Notes: generated by a model from the sequence alone, not told the origin. Shown: positions 11,281 through 22,322, counted from the first letter of the stretch. The stretch is DNA of 64,000 nt from Charina bottae (GCA_023362775.1 JALMGJ010000012.1:18923501-18987500); one strand, 5' to 3'. Program-made: numbers and translations.

Positions 11281-11609
11281 AAAACTATGCTTCCAATAAC
11301 CCCATCAGACAATCAGAAGAATATCACAGCTGATACTACCAAAGGTTTCAAGAGGTCTAAAAAATTGGCAAAGCTAAATTCCTTCCACAAAAGCTGTCAC
11401 AGTACCAAACACCCAACTGAAATGAGTCCAAATAATAAATGATGTTGAGATCCTGGTCCAAATTCAGAGCTGTATATGGCGTTTTTATTTCTGGTAAAGA
11501 AAGTTTGGAGTTAAGATAAGTTTCCTGAACTCCTCTAATGCTCTGTACTGCATATACCTTTGAGTCCTTTTGTTGTGAGGGTACCAAAGATTAGTTGGCG
11601 ATAAGGAAA
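11281..11609. other. No gene seen
   Basis: Short stretch next to the LINE above; no feature recognised. Confidence 0.45.
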
Positions 11610-11757
11610 ATTGTTTTTGTTGTTTATTCGTTCAGTCACTTCCGACTCTTCGTGACTTCATGGACCAGCCCACGCCAGAGCTTCCTGTTGGCCGTGGCCA
11701 AAGTACTTATGTCCTTATGTGGCCAAAGTACTTCAGTTTTGCCTTTAATATCATAAT
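11610..11757 (-). mobile_element. BovB-like LINE 3' fragment, rearranged
   Basis: Starts with ttgttgtttattcgttcagtc and continues cacttccgactcttcgtgac, the 3' end of the second BovB-like lineage seen at 21061. It then jumps over an internal deletion. gtggccaaagtactt occurs twice, a small local duplication. Non-coding remnant. Confidence 0.75.
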
Positions 11758-12336
11758 GAAAATTGTAGTGTTACCCATATGGAGACTGATCTGGGTGGGA
11801 CCCAAAGATACGCTCTTTTTGCAATCTGGACCAAAGAGATCTATCTCGCCAGATCAATGGAGCCTCTTGATGGTCTGACTAGGTGTACTTATTTCAGGGG
11901 AAGCAAAATATTTAAAGGTTGATCATTAGCACTCTGTTCCATAACTAAAGTTTAGCAAACCAGAAAACAAGAGGGTGAATGGAGAACTTTCCTGACTTCC
12001 TTCGAGAAAATAACATTCTCATTCAGCACTTTCTGAATGAGGAAGGATTTTAGCAAAGTGATAAGGCAAGGCAACAAAAGAGCACCTCTCCAATTAACTT
12101 GTGAAAATACTTGTATCGTATTTTGAAACAAAAAAGGAACATTTGGGCATACCTAGTGAATCATACTGAGCTGTAATAGAAGTGATTTAGGTTTTCTGTT
12201 AAATATGCCATGAATAAATATTTTGTTCTCACTATAAAATAGAAGGGCTGTCAATTTAAGGCTTAATTATATACCAATACTAACATACTTCCTAGTTCCC
12301 CATTCCATTCATTCTTGTTTAGCAGTGAAGTTCATA
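11758..12336. other. No gene seen
   Basis: AT-rich sequence with no recognisable exon or repeat. Confidence 0.45.
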
Positions 12337-12726
12337 CAGGTAGTCCTCGACTTTTGACCATTCATTTAATGACCGTCTGAAGTTACGACGGCACTGAAAA
12401 AAATGACTTATGACCAGTCCTCGCACTTACGGCCGTCATAGCATCCCTGCAGTCATGTGATCAAAATTTGGGCGCTTAGCAACGAGCATGTATTTTTGAC
12501 GGTTGCAGTATCCCAGGGTCACATGATTTTGGCCATTTGCGACCTTCCCAGCCAGCTTTGACAAGCAAAGACAATGGGAGAAGCTGGTTTCACTTAATGA
12601 CCATGTGATTCGCTTAATGACTGCTGCAAAAACTGTCATAAAATTGGGCGTGACTCACTCAATGACCACCTTGCTTAGCGAAGGAAGCTCTGGTCCCGAT
12701 TGTGGTTGTAAGTTGAGGACTACCTG
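12337..12726. mobile_element. TA-flanked DNA transposon, CAGGTAGTCCTC family
   Basis: Ends caggtagtcctcgac… and …gtaagttgaggactacctg form inverted repeats. The interior has repeated sub-motifs of type ttaatgaccg and ttacgac that also appear at 39697 and 52551. TA precedes the left end; the right TA is mutated. 390 bp, no transposase. Probably a pogo/Tigger-type non-autonomous element. Confidence 0.75.
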
Positions 12727-12987
12727 TTTCAAAGCTAATGGGATAGTTTATTCAAATTTCATACCCATTTTTTATGTAACACAAAGGTCAGCTCTGGAAA
12801 TAAATTGGGGAGGATGATTTGATTTGAGCAGATCTCCTTCTCTATCATAACAGAATTCTGGAGGATATTACCACAGCCAGAGATTTACACCCTTGAATGT
12901 TTAAATCACACACATTCATTACAATCTACAAACTCTAGGGTGTGGTGGGTGCTAAATTTAAAAGATTCTCCCTTGTGAAATTAAATA

Positions 12988-14184
12988 CCGTATTTTCCGG
13001 CGTATAAGACGACTTTTTAACCCAGGAAAATGTTCTCAAAAGTCGGGGGTCGTCTTATACGCCGGGTGTCGTCTTATAGGACGGGTGCTGAAACAGGAAG
13101 CGCTGATGGCGCACCGCAGGGGTGCAACTTCACTTCCCCGCCGCACAGCTGATCGGCGCGGAGATTATCCACCCGGGCCCTCCCCCCCCCCAATACATCT
13201 CCAAGCTTTAGCAGAACAAACCATGAAGGAGGAGGAGGAAGAGGGTGGTGGTGATGATGGGGGGAGGTTTGAAAAAGCAGATCCAAGCGCAAAAGTTACT
13301 GAGTCATTTCAGCCTCCCTCCCTCTCGCTCTCTTTCCCTGGTGATGGATCAGTGCCGGGGGGGGGGGGTCGGGAGGGAAGGGAGGAAACGGCAAGGGAGG
13401 GAGGGAGGGAGCGGAGGGAGGGACACCCCCCCCGCACTGATCCATCATCAGGGAAAGAGAGCGAGAGGGAGGGAGGCTGAAATGACTCAGTAACTTTTGC
13501 GCTTGGATCTGCTTTTTCAAACCTCCCCCCATCATCACCACCACCCTCTTCCTCCTCCTCCTTCGTGGTTTGTTCTGCTAAAGCTTGGAGATGTATTGGG
13601 GGCGGGGGAGGGCCCGGGTGGAAAATCTCCGCGCCGATCAGCTGTGCACCGGGGATCAGCTGTGCGGCAGGGAAGTGGAGTTGCTCAGTACTCACTCAGT
13701 AACTTTTGTGCTTGGATCTGCTTTTTCAAACTTCCCCCCATCACCCTCCTCCTCCTCCTCCTCCTCCTCCTCCTCCTCCTCCTCCTCCTCCTTCATGGTT
13801 TGTTCCGCTAAAGCTTGGAAATGTATTCTTCACGCCTCTGCCTTGCCCAGGTAATTAAAGCTTTCTTTAAATTGTTAAAGCTTTCTCACCCCTCACCCCA
13901 ATATTCTCCTTCACACACACACCCCGCTGCTGTGCTTCGCATTACTACGGTATTCGCTTTCTACTCCGCTTCCCTGTTTTCTCCCTGCAGTTTTTTACTT
14001 TCTACTCCGCTTCCCCACCACACAGCTGATTGGCGTGGATATTTTCCACCCCGGGGCGGAGCAAGCTGCAGGTTTTGAAGAGGGGTAGTCTTATACGGCG
14101 AGTATATCCCAAACTCTATATTTTAACTGGAAAAGTTGGGGGTCGTCTTATATGCCCAGTCGTCTTATACGCCGGAAAATACGG
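12988..14184. mobile_element. TA-flanked DNA element with long internal palindrome
   Basis: Begins ccgtattttccggcgtataa and ends with its reverse complement (…ttatacgccggaaaatacgg), flanked by TA on both sides (12986-12987, 14185-14186). The cgtcttata motif is repeated near both ends. Inside, 13130-13345 and 13440-13680 are near-perfect inverted arms around a G-rich/C-rich centre. A third, decayed copy of one arm follows at 13690-13835 with a (CTC)n expansion. Identical 'ORFs' on opposite strands here are a by-product of the palindrome. The superfamily is uncertain (mariner/Tigger or another TA-targeting group). Confidence 0.8.
13745..13792 (+). repeat. (CTC)n microsatellite inside the TA element
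   Basis: About 15 CTC units, expanded from a ccctcttcctcctcctcc stretch that is short in the two palindrome arms. Confidence 0.95.
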
Positions 14185-14451
14185 TACATAAGCAGCAAAT
14201 TAACTTTCTGTATGTAAAGGCCTGTCAAACAATCGGCACCAATAAGTGAATTCCTTGTTCAAGTTCTAATGCTTCTAATAGTGACCTTCTAAAATATCAG
14301 ACGTGGGTCCTCTGCAGTCAAACATGATGTAAGGCAAAGGAGAAAAGGGGGAAGGCAGAAGAAAAATAAATCTCCGAACAGAAATCATTCATCAGGTAAT
14401 ATGTGTGTAAATAATTAGCCCCATCGCTCGACTGTTGGATTATTGCAACAC

Positions 14452-14652
14452 TCTCTATATGGAAATATATAGGAAAGTGGAAGGCAAAAGGAAGAGGGGC
14501 CGACCAAGGGCAAGATGGATGGATGATATTCTGGAGGTGACAGACTTAACCATGGGGGAGCTGGGGATGGTGACGGCCGACAGGAAGCTCTGGCGTGGGC
14601 TGGTCCATGAAGTCACGAAGAGTCGGAAGCGACTGAACGAATAAACAACAAA
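14452..14652 (+). mobile_element. BovB-like LINE 3' end (second lineage)
   Basis: Encodes VEGKRKRGRPRARWMDDILE and KLWRGLVHEVTKSRKRLNE, the C-terminus of a BovB-like RT, and ends aataaacaacaaa. A 9-bp TSD ctctatatg (14443-14451, 14653-14661) sits in the L2. The sequence is distinct from the BovB at 2992 and closest to 21061. Confidence 0.85.
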
Positions 14653-14811
14653 CTCTATATGAGGCTGCCCTTGAAGAGTATTTGGAAGCTTCAACTGGTG
14701 CAGAGTGTGCGGGCAGTTAATGGCTTTGTTTATTTTGGCGCATGTGACACCGCTGTTCCGCAAACTGCACTGGCTCCCAGTGTGCTTCCGGGTGCAATTC
14801 AAGGTCCTGGT

Positions 14812-14992
14812 GTAAAGGTAAAGGTTCCCCCCGCACATTTGTGCAGTCGTGTCCGACTCAAGGGGCCGGTGCTCATCTCCGTTTGTTAGCCGAAGAGCCA
14901 GCGTTGTCCGAAGACGCTTCCGCGGTCATGTGGCCGCATGACACACGCGGAACGCTGTTACCTTCCCACCGAAGTGGTACCTATTCATCTAC
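14812..14992 (-). mobile_element. SINE, 5'-truncated, BovB-type tail
   Basis: Same family as 1963-2283 but lacks the tRNA-like head. An 11-bp TSD aaggtcctggt (14801-14811, 14993-15003) interrupts the L2. The 5' truncation shows target-primed reverse transcription. Confidence 0.9.
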
Positions 14993-15478
14993 AAGGTCCT
15001 GGTAGTTATCTTTAAAGCCTTCATGGCTCGATGCCAGGTTGCTTACAGGACCGTTTCTACCTGCCCTGCCTGGTCCGGCAGGAGGGGCATGGAGGTGCCT
15101 TCAGCTAAGGAGTGTCAGCTGGTGGGGACCAGGATGAGTGCCTTTTCTGCCATGGCACCTGCTCTGTGGAACATTGTTCCACCTGAGATTATTTATTTAT
15201 TTATTATTTGGATTTGACCCCGCCCATCTCTACCGTGGTAGATTAGGTAAGCCCCAGCCTTGCTGGCCTTTCGCAAGGCCCTAAAACCTTAGGGCCCTGG
15301 GAGTGTGATAGAGCCTGTCTCTCGGCTTTGTTGACAGTTATTTTATGATGCTCAGCTGCTATGTGCTTTATTTTATATCATGTATTTTACTTGGTTTTTT
15401 ATCTATTTTATTATAAGCCGCCCAGAGTCAGAGACGGGTGACTATAAAAATAAAATAAAATAAATAAAAATATGATAC

Positions 15479-16045
15479 AACTCTATGGTGATCCTAATCA
15501 CTGTTTTCTGCTATCAAAGGGTCACGGAATAGTTCCATGAAATTGATTCACTTTCAGCTTACTATTGTAGAAGCTATAGAATAAATATATAAACTTCTAC
15601 TTTATATCAGAACTTATATTTACAGGCTTCCAGCATTTAGCATAAAATCCAGTGTTTACAGCTGATTCTAATATCCAGCTGTATCTGTTCAGTCTCATCA
15701 GATACACAGCTAAAGGATTTAAATTGGACGTTTCTCAAACCACAATGGCCATTAATGAAGTAAAACAAACCAGATCCACAGTGCTAGACTGGTACTATGG
15801 ATAATAAATGAAGAAAAACACTTGTTGTCACCTAAAGTTCCAGCTAAAACTGCTCACAGTATCATTTTCTCTCATGCAGGCGCTGTATGGTAGACACATA
15901 CTTACAGCCAGCCATTAAACAGCTCCCATTTAATAACAACATAACATTGGAACACAACCATTCATTAGTTCCAGGTACCTGCTTGCATACCTAATACAGC
16001 AATATGATCATAAAATTCAGTAGAGACACTTAAGACATTAGGGCA
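15479..16045. other. No gene seen
   Basis: AT-rich low-copy DNA; nothing recognised. Confidence 0.5.
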
Positions 16046-16327
16046 CAGCTTTCCAAACTGTGTGTCGCGACACTTTAGTATGTCGCAACACACAGTCTGG
16101 TGTGTCGCCACACACCCCGGAAGCGGCAGCGGGGGTGTGCACGGCGGCGGCGGTGGTGGTGCTTCATCAGAACTTTCGCGTTTTAGCGGAGGCCGCTGCC
16201 GCCACCGTACACACCCCGCCCCCGCACGCCACCCCGCACCACCGCCGTGCACGCCCCTGCCCGCGCCGCCACCGCTGCCGCCGCCACAATTGGTGTGTTG
16301 CCAACGGCGGCACTTTAGAAAGCACTG
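16046..16327. mobile_element. hAT-like element, GC-rich variant of the CAGAGCTTTCC family
   Basis: Begins cagctttccaaactgtgtgt and has the cgacactttagtatgtcgc block of the elements at 18492 and 36376, but the minisatellite is replaced by a CGG/CCG-rich interior with inverted segments (ggtgtgcacggcggcg and its complement). The right end gaaagcactg fits the TIR. I do not see a clear 8-bp TSD. Confidence 0.6.
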
Positions 16328-16902
16328 CATTACGGATTTATGTATTGTAAATGCTATTATCTATCAGAAGTACCTCTCTAAAACTCTGTTCTGAATCCCT
16401 CCACTTTTTCTGTTGGAAAAGTTGATCACAAAAGGATAATCTATCACTGACTTCATGGTGGCTATCCTTGAGCAAACAAATTACCGAAGCCAGTCTGTAA
16501 TGAGAAACAGCTAAAATAGAATTCATTAGGGGATATTCTCATGGATTAAAAAGAGTTCAAGGTTTCAATCTTCTTATTATACTAATCTCATCAGTGCAAG
16601 AATGTGTGTCTAAGGTAATTCCCATGTTTCTTACTTACCATGTTATTCTACCCTCTACTTGGATCACTCTTTTTTGATTTTCCTTCTTTCCATCTTCCCC
16701 AACAGCTAATTTAATATACACAAAACACACTTATTTCAGAGCCATGGTCTACATCTGACAAGGAAGCAGGGGAGCATAAAACCTTAAAAAACAATTGTGT
16801 TTTTAAAAGGCAACAAATTTGTTTGTTGACTTTGCTATGACAGACTACTTCCCTAGAAATCTCTAAATACATAAAAGATCATCCATGTTGCCCAGATGCT
16901 AT
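16328..16902. other. No gene seen
   Basis: Low-copy DNA; nothing recognised. Confidence 0.45.
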
Positions 16903-16972
16903 CTATATCTATATCTATATCTATATCTATATCTATATCTATATCATCTATCATGTCTGTCTACTATCTATC

Positions 16973-17003
<31 letters not shown>

Positions 17004-17115
17004 ATCTATCATCTATCATCTATCATCTATCATCTATCATCTATCATCTATCATCTATCATCTATCATCTATCATCTATCATCTATCATCTATCATCTAT
17101 CATCTATCATCTATC
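16903..17115 (+). repeat. Compound microsatellite (TATATC)n-(CTAT)n-(CATCTAT)n
   Basis: Three tandem blocks in order: hexamer tatatc (16903-16945), tetramer ctat (~16970-17003) and about 16 copies of heptamer catctat (17003-17115). The heptamer looks like a tetramer plus a cat insertion that then spread. Confidence 0.95.
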
Positions 17116-17620
17116 ACTGGAAAATTTTCAGAGTTCACCCCAGCAATACAAGGACAGGTTTCAAGTAACCAACATTTTCCTTTCCCTCTCCCTTCATCCC
17201 TGCAGACACTCTAATCAAGAAAACAAAGCAACTCACTAAGTATAAATCAAATTGAAGTCCCTGCAACGGAGGTGGATTATTTTAACTTTCATTAGAAAGC
17301 CCAATGTAAAAAAATGGGGAAATCACCTTATAAATGTACTTGAGATTCAAGCAATCACGTTGTGCACAATTGGCTAGCATTCCACCTCTTTGCTTCAAAA
17401 ATTGGCAGGGCCTCAAATTTATTTTATATACTATATGCAGTGGGAATCTTAAAATCAGCTTTAAATCTTCTTTATAACTGCATAGTCAATTGGTAATTCC
17501 AGGAAGTGCTGTAGGAGGGGCAACTAATTTACAAGGAGTATAGTTACTATATCTGGGCTGCATAAATCTGCCTCTTTGGTCCCATTTAGAATTGTTGGAG
17601 TCAGGCAGCATATACATTTC

Positions 17621-17621
<1 letters not shown>
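17116..17621. other. No gene seen
   Basis: Low-copy DNA; nothing recognised. Confidence 0.45.

Positions 17622-17660
<39 letters not shown>
17622..17660 (+). repeat. (ATC)n microsatellite
   Basis: About 13 perfect ATC units. Confidence 0.95.
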
Positions 17661-17775
17661 TAGTCATCATCTGGATTTTCCAGCCCAGATAGAGTTTATT
17701 TATTTATTCAATTTATATAGCCGCCCATCTCAAACCAGTGACTCTGGGCAGCTAACAGTCATAAAAAACAGTCAA

Positions 17776-18435
17776 AGAATAGAATAGAATAGAATAGAAT
17801 AGAATAGAATAGAATAGAATAGAATAGAATAGAATTTTATTGTCATTCCATAATAAACAAAGTGCACATTGAAATGAAATTTTGTTGCAATTGGCTCAAC
17901 CAATAAAATAAGAATACCATAATTACCATATATGTAATATATGTTCATTGCCCATTCCCCCCTCTAATCTTTATCCCTAATAAATAAATATCAGTCCTAC
18001 ACACAGCATATATATCCATGAAGAAAGAGGGGATTATTAGAAGTTCAAGAGTCTAATAGCCCAGGGGACAAAACTATTGCCTAATCTGGCTGATCTACAT
18101 CGAATGCAGCGGAACCTTTTCCCAGAGGGTAACAAAGAAAACAAACCATGATGAGGATGGGAGGCATCACTGATGATCTTTCGAGCTCTGGACAGACCAG
18201 CGTTTATGCGCTATGTCCTGAATGAGAGGAAGTGAGATCCCAATTATCTTCTCTGCTGCCCTCACCACCCTCTGCACAGACTTCCTATCCGAGGCACTAC
18301 AACCTCCAAACCACATAGAAATACAATTGGTTAGTACACTCTCTATAGTGCCGCTATAGAAAGTAAGGAGGATGGGAGGTGGAAGATGTGCTTTCCTCAT
18401 CTGGCGCAGAAAATACAAACGCTGCTGTGCTAGTT
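17776..18435 (-). mobile_element. CR1/L3-like LINE 3' end with (AGAAT)n tail
   Basis: Minus-strand peptide YFLRQMRKAHLPPPILLTFY, FYSGTIESVLTNCISMWFGG, KSVQRVVRAAEKIIGISLP, then a 3' UTR ending atggaatgacaataaaa and directly a pentamer run of ~12 units (17776-17835). Such a C-terminal region and an AATAG-type tail fit the snake CR1/L3 'Snake1' LINEs described as seeding AATAG microsatellites. That name is recalled, not checked. The frame is interrupted. Confidence 0.7.
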
Positions 18436-18491
18436 AAAACAGTACTCGTTAAAACAGTACAAAATAAATTAAATACAAATAGCAGCTAAGA

Positions 18492-19038
18492 CAGAGCTTT
18501 CCAAACTTTTCATGTTGGTGACACACTTTTTAGACATGCATCATTTCACGACACACTCTTACAGCAGGGCACAAGGCAGGCACTAGGACCTGTGCGGAAT
18601 CACAGCAGGTTTGGAGGCAGCCAGGCACAAGGCAGGCACTAGGACCTGCGCGGAATCACAGCAGGTTTGGAGGCAGCCAGGCACAAGGCAGGCACTAGGA
18701 CCTGTGCGGAATCACAGCAAGTTTGGAGGCCACAAGGCAGGCACTAGGACCTGTATGGAATCCTGACAGGGCAGGTTTGGAGGCAGCAAGGCACAAGGCA
18801 GGCACTAGGACCTGCGCGGAATCCTGGCAGGGCAGGCTTGGAGGCAGCAAGGCACAAGGCAGGCACTAGGACCTGCGCGGAATCCTGGCAGGGCAGGTTT
18901 GGAGGCAGCAAGGCACAAGGCAGGCACTAGGACCTGCACAGAATCCTGGCAGGGCTCAGAGGCAGCAGCAGCCGCGACACACCCAGACACTGCAGCCGAC
19001 ACACTAACGTGTCCCGACACACAGTTTGGAAAGCTCTG
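18492..19038. mobile_element. hAT MITE with seven-unit minisatellite
   Basis: TIRs cagagctttccaaactttt / cagtttggaaagctctg with a perfect 8-bp TSD agctaaga (18484-18491, 19039-19046). The interior contains about seven ~50-62-bp units built on ggcacaaggcaggcactagg and aatcctggcagggcaggttt. The end blocks hold repeated gacacac motifs. No transposase. Confidence 0.92.
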
Positions 19039-19390
19039 AGCTAAGATATATTAAAATCCGTCAGCACAACCAGGAAACAGGGCCCTTCGCACACTTGGGA
19101 CCCCAGGCCCAGGCACAAAGCCAGGTCTTCAAGGCCTTCCAAAAAGCCAGAAGGTTTGGGATCATCCTAATCTCAGGAGGGAGGATGTTCCAGAGGGCAG
19201 GCGCCACAGCAGAAATGGCACATCTCCTGGTCCCCGCCAGCCAACTTTCCTTGGCTGATGGGACCTGGAACATGCCCATCCTGCAGATTGGACAGGATTG
19301 GATGGGTAGAGACAACTGGGAAAAGACGGTCCCTCAGGTAACCCAGTCCCAAGCCTTTGTCCTAGCAAAGAGGGTCACTCTGATATGAGT

Positions 19391-20443
19391 GTGTGAAGAG
19401 ATCCTTGCTTCATATAATGAAGAAAGTACAAGCCAATACAATGTGCATGGCCCACAATAAAGCTAAATTAACCAGACCTTTGAACACTGAGCTCATTCTC
19501 TGAATCTGAGTGGCATTTGGGACCTGTTGTTTCAGCTGCAACAGTTCTGGGAAGCATGAGAAGAGTACGACTGACCTGTCCTCCATGACATTGAGATTAG
19601 GAATAATAAGAGAGAGAAAAATATTGTCACAAGTCTAGACTTAATCCAGTTTAGGCCATGCTTGAGTGGTTATGGCCTTAGCAGCAGAACCTTATCATCC
19701 CAGAGGGAAGAAGGCAGCTGTAGACAAGCAAACATAGATTGCAGTCAGTGGAATTTTTACTATTTTTTGGCTAAAATTATGCTATCACACCCTAATTGTT
19801 GCACTGTTAGTTGAAATAATCTTTAAAGCACATTGCAAGCTGTGTTTTGGTGGAACTTACTGTTTACTTGCAGAATTTTTTTTTAGCTTCATAGATCACT
19901 TTTATTTATATTACAGGTTCTGTATGCATGAAAGTTTTCCATCTTTCTCCTGCTTTTAAACTTGTATTTTTATGAGAAAGCCCAGATAATTGTTTAAACT
20001 GCCCTGGTAATGTTCTATAAAGGAAGGGCTCCATATAAATATTTAAAGCAAGCACGTGAACAGGCCTGAACAACATCATAAAAATGCTCTTAACACTTGA
20101 GATTAAAAACCAGATGGGGGCGCAGGAAAGATTGGTATCAGAAGATTCTTTGTTGTGGAGAAATGTCACTTCAACTGCTGTTCACATTCTGCAGATCTAT
20201 GCACTTAGGAAAGTTTCATAGCTAAAAAGCCATCTCAACTGAGATTTAGAACAACTTGTAAATCAATGCAAATCTTTTTCAGCAAGCTTCCATGCCTTCA
20301 TTGGCTCTCTGCTTTTGTTCATAGGAAAATTAATCTTTTGAGTACTTTTGATCTCATGTGATGTACACTAGTGCAGACTTTAAATTAAGGCAAAGCAGCA
20401 GCCAGAGCAGTGGCACAAAACCTATGGAGAATTGTTCCCAAAG
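19391..20443. other. No gene seen
   Basis: Low-copy AT-rich DNA. No repeat family, exon or RNA gene recognised. Confidence 0.5.
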
Positions 20444-20451
20444 GCTTAAGC

Positions 20452-20710
20452 CAGAGCTTTCCAAACTTTTCATGTTGGTGATACACTTTTTAGACATGCA
20501 TCACTCCGCGACACACTCTTACAGCAGGGCACAAAGCAGGCAGTAGGACCTGCACGGAATCACAGCAGGTTTGGAGGCAGCAGTGCACAAGGCAGGCACT
20601 AGGACCTGCGCGGAATCCTGGCAGGGCTCGGAGGCAGCAGCAGCCGCGACACACCCAGACACTGCAGCCAACACACTAACATGTCCCGACACACAGTTTG
20701 GAAAGCTTTG
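20452..20710. mobile_element. hAT MITE, two-unit minisatellite copy
   Basis: Same family as 18492 with two minisatellite units. The flanking octamers gcttaagc / gcttaatc match 7 of 8. Confidence 0.9.
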
Positions 20711-20718
20711 GCTTAATC

Positions 20719-21047
20719 AATCACATGGCATGTGGAACTCTCTTATTCATCCTTTGATGAGAGGCACTTTTTAGAAATACTCTGTTCATCTAATTCAACA
20801 GCAAATTGTACTGAATGGAGTTTTCTCAAAATCCACAGATTTTTTGGATAAAATCCAAAGTTCATAGAAATGATCTCTCTATCAAGAAATTTTATGACAT
20901 GGTTGCAAACTTCTGAATTTCCAGGACAGTTTAACAGGAAAGGTAGTCAGAAGCTAGAAAGAAGTGTGTCTCTGCCTGTGAGAAAGAAAGACAGAGAGAG
21001 AGAAACTAAAGTTTGAACCATGACTGCAGTGGGTTACATTTTTGAAT
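20719..21047. other. No gene seen
   Basis: Low-copy DNA with a short AGAGAG patch near 20990-21003. Confidence 0.45.
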
Positions 21048-21060
21048 AGAGTGATGCCTT

Positions 21061-21420
21061 TTTGTTGTTGTTGTTTATTTGTTCAGTCGCTTCCGACTCT
21101 TTTTGACTTCATGGACCAGCCCACGCCAGAGCTTCCTGTCGGCCGTCGCCATCCCCAGCTCTCCCCCACGGTCGAGTCCGTCACCTCCAGAATATCATCC
21201 ATCCATCTTGCCCTTGGTCGGCCCCTCTTCCTTTTGCCTTCCACTTTCCCTAGCATCAGCATCTTCTCCAGGGTATCCTGTCTTCTCATTATGTGGCCAA
21301 AGTACTTCAGTTTTGCCTTTAATATCATTCCCTCAAGTGAGCAGTCTGGCTTTATTTCCTGGAGTATGGACTGGTTTGATCTTCTTGCAGTCCAAGGCAC
21401 TCTTAGAATTTTCCTCCAAC
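21061..21420 (-). mobile_element. BovB-like LINE 3' end (second lineage)
   Basis: (GTT)n end then gttcagtcgcttccgactct. The minus strand encodes WTARRSNQSILQEIKPDCSL, AKLKYFGHIMRRQDTLEKML and GRPRARWMDDILEVTDS. A 13-bp TSD agagtgatgcctt / agagtgaggcctt (21048-21060, 21421-21433; one mismatch) flanks it. Compared with the BovB at 2992 and 55436, the residues and UTR differ consistently, so two BovB-like lineages are present. Confidence 0.88.
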
Positions 21421-21433
21421 AGAGTGAGGCCTT

Positions 21434-22316
21434 AGTGTAGAAAAATTCAGCAGTGGAAAAGAACGTATAATTAATACAATCTTGAGCAATAGTTTTCCTA
21501 ATGCCTTGCAAACAACATGCTTCATCCAAACCAAATATTCAAGTGTACACAATCCTAGAATCAGTAAAAACAAAACAAAACGAAAACTCTTAATGTTTCT
21601 ACGTATGTCCTTTAAACTTGCCACTGACCCCAACAGAATGCCTTGAAATAGAGGCTGAGACAGTTGATGCTCTCCTTTCATTCACAGAGAAGAAATTTTG
21701 AAAGAAATAACATTCATAAAATGAACACACTCAAAATTAAACTACCAAGAACAAACTAACCAGCAGTGTCTTGTGCTGCTGCTGCTCAGGTCTTCGTCTT
21801 TGGATTTTCTGCAGCTGTTCTGGATGAAAAAACTCTTTTGTTGCCAGAGGGAATTTCTTGTTGAACATTTTGACAAACAATGCTTATGAACAAGACTTTG
21901 CTTCATTTTCCTTTTGTTTTTCTCCCATGAGCTAATTAGTGTGATGAGAACTTTGAGTATTTTAAAAGAATAAGGCCGCTTACTCTTTATTGACTGATAT
22001 TTTCATTGGCAACAGATGGACAAATATCCAGTTGAGGTGCCTTGATCTGAAATGTGGATTCTTGTTTAAGAGTCACAGGAGAGATTTGATGAAGACACCA
22101 CTGCTGTCCATTCAAGGTAAAGTGGAGCTGATAAAAGAGGAAAAAATAAGTATGGCCCCAATTAAATCTTTTTTGATAGTCTCCTGATCCATTCTGAAGC
22201 GTTCTTAGTTGAGCATTTTTCCTTGTTGCTAATAGCCCCCAGCATCCTTTTTGCCCCCAAAACCCACCAGAATAGGTGGGGCTCTTTTTCATATTTGTTT
22301 TCAAGTTTCGGGGAGG
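21434..22316. other. No gene seen
   Basis: Low-copy DNA; short open frames show no family resemblance. Confidence 0.45.
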
Positions 22317-22322
22317 TAAGAG

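Larger units (their letters stand above)
14412..15478 (+). mobile_element. L2-type LINE 3' end with three nested insertions
   Basis: The frame recalls the 57939-58550 part of the L2 copy: sequences for SRLLDYCN, LYM..LPLKSIWKLQLVQS, LHWLPVCFRVQFKVLV and FSAMAPALWNIVPPE. It ends in aagccgcccagagtcagaga and an AAATA-type tail. Three insertions interrupt it: a BovB-like end (14452-14652), a SINE fragment (14812-14992) and another LINE's tail (~15190-15250). Dead element that serves as an insertion record. Confidence 0.85.
17690..19390 (-). mobile_element. L2-type LINE 3' region with two nested insertions
   Basis: Minus strand: tail at 17695 (ttatttattcaatttatata on the plus strand), gcccagagtcactggtttga, then after the insertions KALKTWLCAWAWGPK and LWNILPPEIRMIPNLLAFW coding remnants (19090-19220). 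Interrupted by a second LINE (17776-18435) and by a hAT (18492-19038). The insertions give an order: L2 oldest. Confidence 0.8.

Noticed and set aside
13245..13544. Protein-coding gene with matching peptides on both strands
   Set aside because: Identical peptides on opposite strands are caused by the internal palindrome of a transposon.
17003..17115. CRISPR-like array
   Set aside because: Simple tandem heptamers without spacers, in a vertebrate genome.
16885..17214. YHLSSI repeat protein
   Set aside because: Translation of compound microsatellite.
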